Source: Gymnopilus junonius
Taxonomy: Eukaryota > Basidiomycota > Agaricomycetes > Agaricales > Galerinaceae
Direction: 5' to 3'
Assembly: GCA_015501075.1 (NCBI GenBank)
Contig: JADNYJ010000449.1
Span: forward strand, 1-25,669
DNA length: 25,669 nt
The notes under the pieces are model-generated. The model was not told where the DNA came from and did not search any database. It was given only the letters and a program-made list of their open reading frames with translations. Positions 9,358-18,245 of the stretch are shown in pieces. Numbering within the stretch: position 1 is the stretch's first letter; every line of letters begins with the position of its first letter. The position numbers were made by a program, and so were the translations under genes.

Positions 9358-9435
9358 GGGCTTGTTCGGCGTCAAGTTTAGTGCGCAAGCGATGGAATTT
9401 GGCAGAGTCCCAGTCGTACTAAGCCGAACAAGGCC
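9358..9435. mobile_element. 78-bp miniature inverted-repeat element
   Basis: The element starts GGGCTTGTTCGGC and ends GCCGAACAAGGCC, an inverted repeat of 13 bp with one mismatch. It is flanked on both sides by TAA (9355-9357 and 9436-9438), as expected of a 3-bp target-site duplication of the PIF/Harbinger type. The equivalent flanks of carbonic anhydrase copy 1 (about 2868-2895) and copy 2 (about 4803-4820) lack it, so both are natural empty sites. It is too short to code for anything and would depend on a transposase elsewhere. The family assignment rests only on TSD length and termini. Confidence 0.75.
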
Positions 9436-9506
9436 TAACTTTAGACCTTCAATGTAGATCACACAGCATATACTTAAACGGACTTGTACTTCCGGGGTAG
9501 GATAAT

Positions 9507-9530
9507 AGTGATGGATTGATGGATTGATGG
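9507..9530. repeat. Short GATGGATT tandem repeat
   Basis: About three runs of an 8-base GATGGATT-like unit occur next to each other. The matching places upstream of copies 1 and 2 have no such run. It is a microsatellite-like expansion with no evident function. Confidence 0.5.
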
Positions 9531-10544
9531 TGTGATTGTAGTGTGATAAGAGGAGCGAAAGTTGCGTGCCTTGGAGCTCTGCGAATGAGTAAGGAGCAAA
9601 TATAGTTTAAGGACAAATTGGCTATTAGCGTAAGGGCGACTCTACATATTCGGGCGTTATTTGTGTCTGTCTTCAAAGTTACACAAAAGATTCCTATCAT
9701 CTCTTGATCTCTGACTACAGGCTTGTTTGCCATTCCTGACTGAGGTAGTGAACATCACATCGTCTATCTGTCGATTTTTATCGCCACTGACATTGGATGG
9801 GAATTTGCGGACCAGTATTGTATCGTTCTATGGGGCGGTGAGTCCACCTTTCCACAGTCCGACAAAGTCCTTGCTAATTTCAAATTCTCACTCCAATAGC
9901 CTCGGCGTTGATGATGAGATTGTGTTGGACGTCGGACTTGAAAGACAGGGAAGTTCGTCTCATGGCCCATGGGCTACTGGTTGTGTGTTGACGGGATGCC
10001 CCAAAGACCTTTCACAATCACATGTCGGAGCAGAACTTCCTCGCATTGGTATTAAACGACCTTTGGGCTCCTTATCTTGGCGTCATACCAAAAGTAAAAT
10101 AGGACGAGAACTCATGTTCGCCCCAAACCACATCACTTCGCGCTCGGTTTGCCAGTAATTGGCATACAATCTCCATTAGGTTGGCTGTCAGAATTTGGGG
10201 AGAGGTAACAAAGCAATACTGTCACCAGAAAACACAGGAAACCCCACTGCGACACACAATTACTTTACCTAGCCACCTGCAGTTCACTATTCCGTTGCTA
10301 TTCCGCAGTCTTAACCCACCATTGATGTTTCTTTCGCTTCTTGATCTCTTTGGCTTCTTTTACTCCTGACTTCATTAGCCTTCTTTCCCGACCTCCAACA
10401 TTGCACGATTGATATCAATTCCTCGGAAATAAAATAAATGGCCCATAAAAATGTCAATTTCAATGCGTCACAAATCGTCATTGACTATCTTTCGCAGATT
10501 GCGCATATTACTCGCAACTAACATTCAAACCTGTTACCTCAGGT

Positions 10545-11630
10545 TCAAACCATGTATTGCTGCCTCCGTTCCGAAACGGTAAGGAAAGGATCGTTCCTAT
10601 CTAGCCATCTCATAACTGGAGCCTGTGCTCCTGTCGGAAAAACTGGAGGAGGCATCTTTGCCAGCTCGATTGCGCGACGGGCAGCCACGAAAATGATAGT
10701 AGTCGCTACAATCACTGCAAAATTATTGTAAGGTATAAAAATATACGATCATAGAAGAAACTGTGTGGAATCCACGCACTTATAAGAACTGCCAACCATG
10801 CGGAAACTGCCATGGATGTAATAGCGCTGCATGTGCCTCGTCCGATGAGTTTGAGATGCTCATTCGAGCCGGAGTAGCACTTGCTCGGAAGTTCGATGGT
10901 GAGAATGGTACCAGAGACTGACAAATACACACGTCGTAAGCGTCCACTTTCATTATATAGAACGACGTAAAGGAAAGGAAGGCAGCATAGAAAGAATAGC
11001 GTACATGCGAACAGGATGAGAATACCAATGGAATAGCCACCATCAAGGTACGTTGGGTCACTGGATTCATCCTTAGCTGATTGAATCCTTGAGAAAGGTT
11101 AAGAGGTGAGTGTAGAGTAGGTTATCAGACAAGATGGGTCATACAAGTAACACAGAGCAGCAAAATGACTCAAAGCAAGTAATATTGCAACGCAAACGAT
11201 GCCGAAGAGAAGAGCTGATCCCAAGGAAGCTGTCAGAGATACGAAGGACAACAATATTGAAGGAAGAGCAACTTCTCACCTTCTTTCTTCGGATGAAGGT
11301 ACGAAAGAACCAGAATACCTAGAACAAGGTTGAGAGTAGCAAGAAAGATAGCAATGCCTGTCATCAGAATACCGAAATGTGTCAATTCCCTTTGAATACG
11401 ACAAGGCTATCAAAGCACTCAACCGATGTAAAACCACTGCTTGCAGACCACCTCCAATGCGCGCTTCAAACGCATCCTTAGCGCTGACTTCTGCTGACCG
11501 GACCCGCCGGTCGCCGCATCAGCACCGCTGGAGTTGAAGTTGGTCGTGGACGATGCAGATTCCATGCCTCGACGCATGATTCTTTGCACTTGGACTCGAC
11601 TTGAAGAGGGGTCGTTGAAATTATAGGTCA
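10545..11630 (-). CDS. Membrane protein gene B, four predicted helices (5' end unresolved)
   Basis: Five exons join in frame: 11424-11630, 11280-11357, 11131-11229, 10780-11076 and 10545-10714. The introns are 66, 50, 54 and 65 nt. The N-terminal part is polar and Ser/Gly-rich (near SSTTNFNSSGADAATGGSGQ). Hydrophobic segments follow: IAIFLATLNLVLGILVLSYL, ALLFGIVCVAILLALSHFAA, SIGILILFACTLFFLCCLPF and a last one around AITSMAVSAWLAVLI plus VATTIIFVA. The C-terminus ends SERRQQYMV. The first exon starts at an acceptor (TTCAG at about 11631-11635) and not at an ATG, so at least one upstream exon is missing from the model. A candidate frame lies around 11700-11820, but it does not splice cleanly. 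The 11131-11229 donor (GTCTGA) is weak. I do not recognise the family. A partial decayed duplicate lies at 5643-6121. Confidence 0.6.
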
Positions 11631-12273
11631 CTGAAGCGTTAAACTTGGATTAGACTCCGTCAACGGAAGTGCTAGTGTTGTCGATTGGCGCTGCCAAGGG
11701 GTGTATAGAGTTGGATGGTCCAGCCTGTGGTCGCCGTCAAGGGAAGAGACGCAACAACGGCAGCGTCGTTGCTATAAATTCCATTTGGATCTCCATCAAA
11801 TTCGAAACGTTTCGTCGGACCGAGATGAGCGGAGGAGCGGACTTTTGGCTTGGAACCAGGAATTCAGACGCTGTTTTAAGTATAATTCTGTTCGTCTTGT
11901 ATTTCATGAACGAAGAACATAGAGACCTTGCTGTTGTGAAAGATTATAGACCATTTTTGAGCGTGAATGGGATAAGATGATCAACCAATTTCACAAAACG
12001 AAAACCCGCACTGCCGAATTCATCTCCGCTTGAAGGCGAAATAAGCACAGCCTCCTTTACATAAGCTTGCAATCATCGGACGCAAAAGAAATCGGTTGAA
12101 ACACAATGTGAATGGGATGCCTATGCTGCAACAATAAATAAATTACTATTCCGTGCTATAAACAAAGTTCGCTGGTATAGAGCTATAGAGCTTAAGAATA
12201 AATTTGAACTGAAATTTCAAATTTTGGAGGTAAGTATTTATGCAAATTGACCTCCTGAAAATTGAATTCAAGC
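11631..12273. other. Interval between membrane genes B and A; possible 5' exons of B
   Basis: On the minus strand, about 11690-11825 is open for some 45 codons (FEFDGDPNGIYSNDAAVVAS and on). It could be an extracellular N-terminal exon of gene B, but it reaches a stop before any donor that would fit the phase of the next exon. Either the annotation needs another intron or gene B is frameshifted here. The stretch 11990-12270 is AT-rich, with no gene seen. The overlapping plus-strand frames at 11669-11980 have no recognisable product. Confidence 0.35.
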
Positions 12274-13213
12274 TCATAACCTCAGCTGCCCCTCCGGCTC
12301 CATCGAATCGTCTTCGATCCCATCAGCAACATTCACACTCGCCCACGCAGCCTGACTCTCATCTTCGTAGTCTTCTATCGCTGGGCCAGCAAGAGCGTTG
12401 GTCGGTGCAGTTTCATCTGTCGTTGTTGAGTCAGCAACAGTGCTTGGGAGAGGGTTGACAAGGGGTTTGCGTGGCCTTCGAGCATTGCTATACACAACGA
12501 AGGTAGCGGCGAGCACTGTAGGGTGAAAAAGGAAGAAGATGGTTGGTGTGACGTATCTGAGAGGGGAACTAGTAGAGGACGAACGTACGAATCACAATGG
12601 AAAACCAAATGCAGCTGTTCATGGTATGCATGAATTCACAGTTGTAGCGACCGTATCCACACTCATAAGGCCTGTCAAAGATGGAGAATGCTTCAGAAAC
12701 TGAAAGTCAGGCAGCATCAGTCAACGTTGTCAAGGGACAGAAAAGAGGAAAAGAATAAGAGCAAAGACAGCTAAGAAGGACGACAAATGGTATGGCGTAC
12801 CAAACAGAATAAGAGCAAGAGCAAGTAGTACGCAAATATGAGTGCGAGCTCGCGTCAGGAGGTTCGGCGACTGTCGATGATTGCTGAACCAATGTCTGGA
12901 CATAGTACAGAGAGTGATGGAAATGGAAAGTTCAGTCACCTGGCGCATGGAAGTCCGAGGAGGAGTAGGGATGTGAAGTAAAAGAAACTCACAAGGGAGA
13001 AACACCGAATCCGATCAACATTGCTGACCATAATTTTTGAATAGCATACCACGGAGTGGTGACTATAATGGACGGAAGGGGTTGAATACAATTCACCCAA
13101 GAAGACTTGTACATACCTTCACGAATTCTTGAAGCTCTTTGCATCTCCAAGCAGGCAAAGAGCGATATCAGCGCTGCCAGAAATTCTAATACTCCTGATG
13201 TGCAAGCTTCCAT
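12274..13213 (-). CDS. Membrane protein gene A (partial model)
   Basis: The last two exons are clear. Exon 12589-12699 encodes SEAFSIFDRPYECGYGRYNC, a Met-rich stretch and the start of a helix. Exon 12274-12515 encodes the rest of the helix (LLAATFVVYSN), then a basic RRPRKP and an acidic cytosol-like tail ending EPEGQLRL. The intron between them has a GTACGT donor. Upstream there is a possible start exon at about 13117-13213 (MEACTSGVLEFLAALISLFA, a hydrophobic segment) with a GTATGT donor. The next exon is about 12998-13066 (TTPWYAIQKLWSAMLIGFGV). At least one hydrophobic exon lies in 12710-12900, with borders I could not settle between two frames. The overall picture is a three- or four-helix membrane protein of unknown function. 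A further open stretch at 13250-13370 may be an alternative 5' exon. A decayed duplicate lies at 6122-6510. Confidence 0.5.
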
Positions 13214-13827
13214 CAGAAAAGACAGACACTAGGTTTAATGAAAGTGCCCAGGCGCACCATAATACGACCTAGGATCCCAAATCACGCTCTTCTTCCAATA
13301 GTTCCAGATCGCGCGAGGGTGTAGAGAGGCCTCTTCGTCAGATTCTACGATTCGCAACGTTGTCACTGGCATTTGGTGCCCTTCTTTCTCAATTTCAAGA
13401 GTAATCAAGACGATATACACACAGAAAAAGAAGAGCAGATCAGGAATCCTTCAGTGGACTCTCGGTAATAAGCTGCACGACTTGACGACAGCCTTCGCAC
13501 GGCTCCGAGTGCGGCGGGAGTGCAAGTTGGAGGAAAGTTATTTTTGGTACACGCACGCGACGTGTCACCAGTGTCACACTCACGAATTCGACCTCGCCGT
13601 GACTTGTCCGAAACAGACCTCAGGCGGTAGTCAATTTGGACTTCTGGCTAGTAGCAAGCTTATTCAACACAGTGGAATATGCTTTCTAAAGCTTGAACTT
13701 GCTATGCGCGTCGATTACACTCTTCCCATTGGTCAATGTACATTCAGAATGTTCAACCCCGACAACATCAGAAATGATGTCATCATGCGCTGAGTACTCC
13801 CTCTGGGTCTGTATGTAGAGAGAGAAC

Positions 13828-13835
13828 TATAAAAA
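13828..13835 (+). promoter_or_regulatory. TATA-like box of the hemerythrin-domain gene
   Basis: TATAAAAA lies 46 bp before the ATG at 13874. This is close, so either the transcript leader is very short or translation starts at the second Met (about 14030). The region 13421-13827 otherwise separates this gene from divergent membrane gene A. Confidence 0.5.
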
Positions 13836-13873
13836 GAGGTGGGTTGAAGGTGGATTAAAGAGAGACATAGTAT

Positions 13874-14822
13874 ATGTACTCGCGTTCCTCTCTTCGTCTC
13901 GCCCAGCAGTTCTCTTTCACGTTCCACTCTTCTTCCTCTCAGACTTACCGTAGTCTCGCTCGACCTACTTTGTCGTGGTTTTGCGAAACATCTTCCACAT
14001 CTTCAGTATCCAAGAAAGCTTCGCGTGAAATGGCCACCATCGTACCCATTAGGACCACCCAGCACGTCGGCGGACCTCTCATCGACGCAGTGGCAGATGA
14101 CCACCAAGAGGTACCTCCCTACTTTTACAAAGCAACTAGTCATTGATGTGTGAATTGTTGCAGATGTATGACTACTACGCCCAGTATGAAAAAAACGCAG
14201 GAAACGCCGACCTCCAAGAACGCTGGTCCAACCAGTTTAGGTGGGAAGTTGCAAGGCATGCCGTAGGAGAAGAGCTCGTCATTTATCCTCTCATGGAGAA
14301 ACACCTTGGAGCGAGAGGCAAGGAGCTCGCAGACAAAGACAGATCGGATCATCATGTTCGTCTTCTGTTTTCACCTTTTCTTCTTCTATCATTTACAAGT
14401 CAACCTCTCGATCCGTCTTTCTAGCAAGTCAAAGAACTTCTCTACAAACTTGAGTCTCTCACAGTTGGCACAAACGAGCACGCCAGCGTCCTTAAATCTG
14501 TCGTTGAGCTTCTGAAACCTCACAACGACAGCGAAGAACAGAATGATCTGCCTCTCTTGCAAGATGCGATCGGTGCTGAAAAAGCTTCAGAGGCTGCGGC
14601 CAACTTCAAGCGAACCAAGAAGTTTGCTCCTACCAGGTCGATCATCTATTTCTTTTCAACTTCGACATACTGATTGCATATCTTAGGTCTCACCCAAGTG
14701 CACCTGATAAGCCCCCTTTCGAGACGCTCGCTGGGTTGATGGCTGCCCCTCTTGACATGCTCAAGGATTCATTCGCCAAGTTCCCGACTGAAGAAGAGAA
14801 GAAGGCAGTTGTCAAAGACTAA
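13874..14822 (+). CDS. Hemerythrin-like HHE-domain protein, probably mitochondrial
   Basis: Exons 13874-14110, 14164-14355, 14425-14636 and 14687-14822 (introns 53, 69 and 50 nt) give 258 residues. Residues 1-52 are rich in Ser, Arg and hydroxylated residues with no acids until late (MYSRSSLRLAQQFSFTFHSS), a typical mitochondrial targeting sequence. The mature part starts about MATIVPIRTTQHVGG. The cation-binding HHE four-helix domain follows. Candidate iron ligands are His77 (DDHQE), His111 and Glu115 (RHAVGEE), His142/143 (SDHH) and His176/Glu180 (KPHNDSEE). The family binds a di-iron centre. Fungal members are usually unassigned, with proposed roles in oxygen, nitric oxide or redox handling. 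The second donor (GTTCGT) is non-ideal, but frame and domain continuity support it. If translation begins at the second Met, a cytosolic form of about 206 residues would result. Confidence 0.88.
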
Positions 14823-15232
14823 ACGAGCCTTGTAAACAGTAATTGATCTTGTGTTTGACGCTTCGCATGTGTACGATCAGGATTAGAAGAAGAAAGGATA
14901 GGATAGAATGATAAACGTCAAGATGTCAATAAATCCAAGCATGATAAAAACCATTTGCTCCTGTAGGATCAATTTTTTCTTAAAAAATAGCATCGCCCCG
15001 TTGTCATCATCTATACCGCAAAGAATTTGAGTTTTGCTAGCAGAGATGTTATCGTGAATAAAGTAGAAATTAAGGTGTTCCCGTATCATGAGGCTTCCAG
15101 CTCCAAATTAGCCAGAGTCCGCTCATTTCAAGGCCTGACTAGAGTGGCCGTGCTGCCGGGGGTATGTGCCTAATAGGATGGACATAGGAGATAAACCTCT
15201 GCAGCCTTAAAACCCTTTTGAAATCGAGATTT
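14823..15232. other. Intergenic region after the hemerythrin-domain gene
   Basis: No gene was recognised. The open frame at 14883-15089 (-) is AT-rich and has no family resemblance. Probable 3' regions of the convergent neighbours lie here. Confidence 0.4.
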
Positions 15233-16200
15233 TCAGCCGAGATCCAGCAAAGAAGGTGATTGAAACCAGCTCAGGAATCGATCCAGCTTTTTAATCACTT
15301 CCAATATCAGAATCGTTGATAATATCGAGTATCTCAGGAAGGCCCGAAAATCCCATAGAGTTAACTTTAGGCTGACGAGCTGGGTTATCAATGAGGAAGG
15401 GGAGGGGAACCAATTAACAAATTCAGTTGGTTCATAAACAATCCCGGGGTTATTATTACTAGTGGGGTTGAAGACACCAAGACACTTCAACTTTATTGGG
15501 GTGGCTGGAATATCAGTTTTGTCAAGAGATAAGCTGAGTACATGAAGGGACTCTAGAGTGGAACAGCCATAGAGCAGTGAGATCGGAAAATTGAAAAGGT
15601 TTTGGACATCGAGTTCTGGCAGGCCTCGTGCAACCTTGGAAAAAAGGCGAGATATTTCGGGATGAATTTTCGGATTCTTCCATTTCACAGACCAACATCC
15701 AGCGGTCCAGATAGTGCGTAAACGATAGAGGCGGGGCATGAAGCTTGAAGGATTGCGGAGAATGCATGGGCTCAGAATGACATGCCATCCTTTTTACCGA
15801 TGACTATTACTGTTAAAATTCGGACGTATGATGCTAGATGGGGCGAGTGCTCGAGGAGACATGTAAATTTTGGTCCGCGTGTTCCTTCATCCTCGGAAAG
15901 GCAGGCAAAGTTATCCTTTTGCCCAATCCTGAGGTATATTTGTATGTTGTCGAAGAGGTCTTTTTGAGACATTGGTACAAAAGACGTGGTTTACGTGACA
16001 GAATGAATTAAGAGTGGCTCTTCCATCAGAAGATGTGAGATCGATATTATTGATGATATTATCCATGAGTTCCAACGGTTGCTCCTTCGATGACCGAGAA
16101 GGAAGAAGCAATTCCGAAAGGAGGACAGAAAATATGAGTGTATAGTCGAATTAATGGAAAACAATGATACCTGATGCGTAGTCTGAGCGCAATTTTCCAT
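15233..16200 (-). pseudogene. F-box/leucine-rich-type protein gene with two frameshifts
   Basis: Exon 1 (16171-16200, MENCAQTTHQ) is followed by an 86-nt GT-AG intron and an exon starting KEQPLELMDNIINNIDL, the F-box-like opening common in agarics. Such proteins normally bring substrates to SCF ubiquitin ligases. The downstream part shows PHLASYVRILTVIVIG, then WHVILSP, then a long leucine-rich stretch ending at a stop at 15233-15235. The three parts lie in three different frames. The shifts fall exactly at two runs of five A (15961-15965 and 15791-15795 on this strand). Frame continuity otherwise extends over some 280 residues with no other stop. This is either a young pseudogene or an intact gene with sequencing errors in homopolymers. 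Its upstream region was copied to 6515-7233. Confidence 0.65.
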
Positions 16201-16598
16201 CTTAAGATCATGAAGCGCAGGGAGGGCAGTAATTCTAAACCTCACGTGTTTCGGGCCACTCCGCGAGCGTAGTTCATGTCCTTTTCAAAATTCCTTCCAA
16301 CCAGGCTCTTGCAGTGCTCTCCAGGTTCCTTTAACCTTGTTTCGAATATGCTTGGCGTTAACTTTCCCACTGGGCACTTGGAATATTTTCAACTTTCGGC
16401 GTTTTCATTGATCAACAAAATTTCCCCAGTACTTATCTAGATCTGAACCATTCGCCACCGCCGCTTTCGCAGGCAGTATCAACCTTCGGATGGAATTTTG
16501 CCCATCTTAAACTGGAAGCAACACATTTGGCCTGGACTGCAAAAAGGTTACCTGCTGCTTTTTGTGTTAGGGGCTATTACTTTCATTTACTCTAGGCC
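15993..16598. repeat. Source-like copy of the dispersed F-box promoter repeat
   Basis: About 600 bp are shared in the same orientation with 6515-7233. They cover the upstream region of the F-box gene, its exon 1, intron and the first F-box codons. The copy here is joined to a longer F-box reading frame, so it is more likely the original context. A TCACGTG E-box followed by TTTCGGGCC lies at about 16241-16256 in both copies. Homology ends at CTAGGC near 16598 (7234 in the other copy). Confidence 0.7.
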
Positions 16599-17009
16599 GA
16601 TTGCTCGTAAACGGACTGAGTACTTCAAGGTAAATGAAACGAATAGGATATTTGATCCTCGGCTCAGACTGTGATTTTGCGATGTAGGCATCACTTATAG
16701 GGCATCATCCAAGTGGGGAATCTCTTTGACTGGCTTTAGAACCTGCACAGGCTGTGGTCGGATTTCTAATTGCGTTTAACACCCGAGAGTCTAGGACGAA
16801 GGCGAGGCTGGTGCTAAAATTTCCTGAACTGGAGTCATAATAGGCATGCCCTTAAGTATAACGTCGAGCTATCTCACTTACCGCTTTTTAAGGCTAGATG
16901 TTTGAACGAGCACTCCTTGGTCCTAACACCCCAATTTCGTTCGAAGTACGCAAACTGATTATTTCAAGTTTAGGGCTAAATTAACCATTATTGACATAGC
17001 ACAAATATA
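16599..17009. promoter_or_regulatory. Unique upstream region of the secreted-protein gene
   Basis: About 410 bp with no reading frame of note and no repeat found elsewhere in the window. It presumably contains the promoter of the gene starting at 17010. I see no clear TATA box. Confidence 0.4.
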
Positions 17010-17993
17010 ATGTCTTTCCGAATGCTGGCTGTGTCTGCGTTCCTTGTACTTCATTTTCTTGCTGGGTTTGCAAGTCCAATAGTCACGGTACGTGAAATAC
17101 ATATCTTTTCACTTTGACCTCTCACTGATTTGTATCATTACAGGGTGCACAAGATGAGCTCGTGAAGGTTCCCGGAGGTTATCTCCTGAAATCGAATGTC
17201 CACGCTGTCCCGGAGGGTGGAAGAATTGTGCACTCGTCAGATTCAGTCCAGCTGATCGATGCTGGCGGGAGGGTTCTCCATTACGCCTCACTTTCACGTT
17301 CCAAGCCTGCATTTACTCGCCTTAAATCGCCCTTCAAGCGAAGTTAGACGGAATTTGGAGTCTGCTATAGTGGCCGCGATTTGGGATGCGCCTAGTATCT
17401 TTACATTCACTTCGGATTGGATCGTCCCGCCTGCTCCTCAGAAGTACAGCAACCAACTCCTTTACTATTTCTCTGCTCTTCTACCCCCTTCTGGAGATGC
17501 TTTCATACAACCTGTTTTACAATATGGCCCTTCTGTCGCGGGAGGAGGTGCATATTGGAGTGTTGGTTCGTGGTTTATTGCGGGCGATACTGGATACTAC
17601 ACCAACCTTACCCAAGTTTTGTCGGGAGAGCAAAATGTATACCCCTTCATTCTCGACGAGGACGAATTTTTGGGAACCCCTACGACGCATGCGTGGTATT
17701 GTGGTTTTGAATTCCATCAGCAAGAATCTTCGCTAAACATCCAGACGTCGGAGACTTTTAACGTGGCATATGTGGCATTGGAGGCATATAACGCTATTAG
17801 CCTTTTGAATCTGCCAGGCCAGACAACCAATATAGTGAATATCGCCATTGCTAATGACGATAACGAATTTTCTTCCCCGATCCCTTGGACTTTGTTCAAC
17901 GATACTGCTGATGGGATTACCATGAAAGTTGTATCTGCTTCGAATGGAGATGGCGCGGCCCTTCAAATTCAGTATGCTGGGGAACTCTTCTAG
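17010..17993 (+). CDS. Secreted fungal protein of unknown function
   Basis: Exon 1 (17010-17087) encodes a signal peptide, MSFRMLAVSAFLVLHFLAGF, with a likely cut after ASP or nearby. A 56-nt intron leads to exon 2 from 17144, a propeptide-like stretch (KVPGGYLLKSNVHAVPEGGR). The main domain is in another frame. A 46-nt intron 17298-17343 (GT to an unusual AAG acceptor) would restore it, giving 293 residues. A one-base frameshift is the alternative. The domain has SIFTFTSDWIVPPAP, ILQPVLQYGPS-type sequence (here FIQPVLQYGPSVAGGGAYWS), and WYCGFEF. From memory, this pattern belongs to a widespread family of secreted basidiomycete proteins with a W.VPPAP motif and a QPVLQYGPS-AGGG-YW core, probably beta-rich and of unknown activity. 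Two Cys at most are visible. No catalytic residues can be named. Confidence 0.72.
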
Positions 17994-18245
17994 TAAACAA
18001 GGATTGGAAGGTGAAAGGGTAGAGGAGCAGCTGACAATGAAAACTAGTCGATGTCATTGATGTACTTGCTTGCACGGAAAGTCAGTTTACGGACTTATTT
18101 GACAATACGAGTATCTAAGAGCGACTTGCGCCCTTATATTCAGCATGTTGTACGAAAATGCCCGGGGCACATATTAGCTAGCTTTCAACATTAAATTGCA
18201 TCATAAACCGATCCCTAAGGGTTCAACAAACTCAAAAAAATATAT
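17994..18245. other. Convergent intergenic gap
   Basis: A short gap between two convergent genes, presumably holding both 3' untranslated regions. No gene was seen. Confidence 0.4.

Larger units (their letters stand above)
8663..10544. repeat. Duplicated spacer upstream of carbonic anhydrase copy 3
   Basis: No intact gene was recognised. The stretch 8745-9720 is the third version of the carbonic anhydrase upstream flank. The stretch 9690-10370 partly matches 4970-5560. A minus-strand segment at about 9900-9970 reads RTSLSFKSDVQHNLIINAEA with a GTGAGA donor-like end. It could be an exon of an unknown gene, but I cannot extend it. The plus-strand 143-codon frame at 9727-10158 overlaps that segment and has no family resemblance that I can see. 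A small transposon-like insertion and a 91-bp tandem duplication lie inside this interval and are listed separately. Confidence 0.5.

Noticed and set aside
9727..10158. 143-codon plus-strand open frame
   Set aside because: It is long for its surroundings, but it shows no family resemblance, lies over duplicated spacer DNA and is not kept in the matching left block (4970-5560).
11669..11980. Plus-strand 103-codon open frame
   Set aside because: It is antisense to a possible exon of gene B and has no recognisable motif.
17386..17736. Overlapping plus-strand frames inside the secreted-protein gene
   Set aside because: They are alternate-frame shadows. The frame with QPVLQYGPS and W.VPPAP motifs is the real one.
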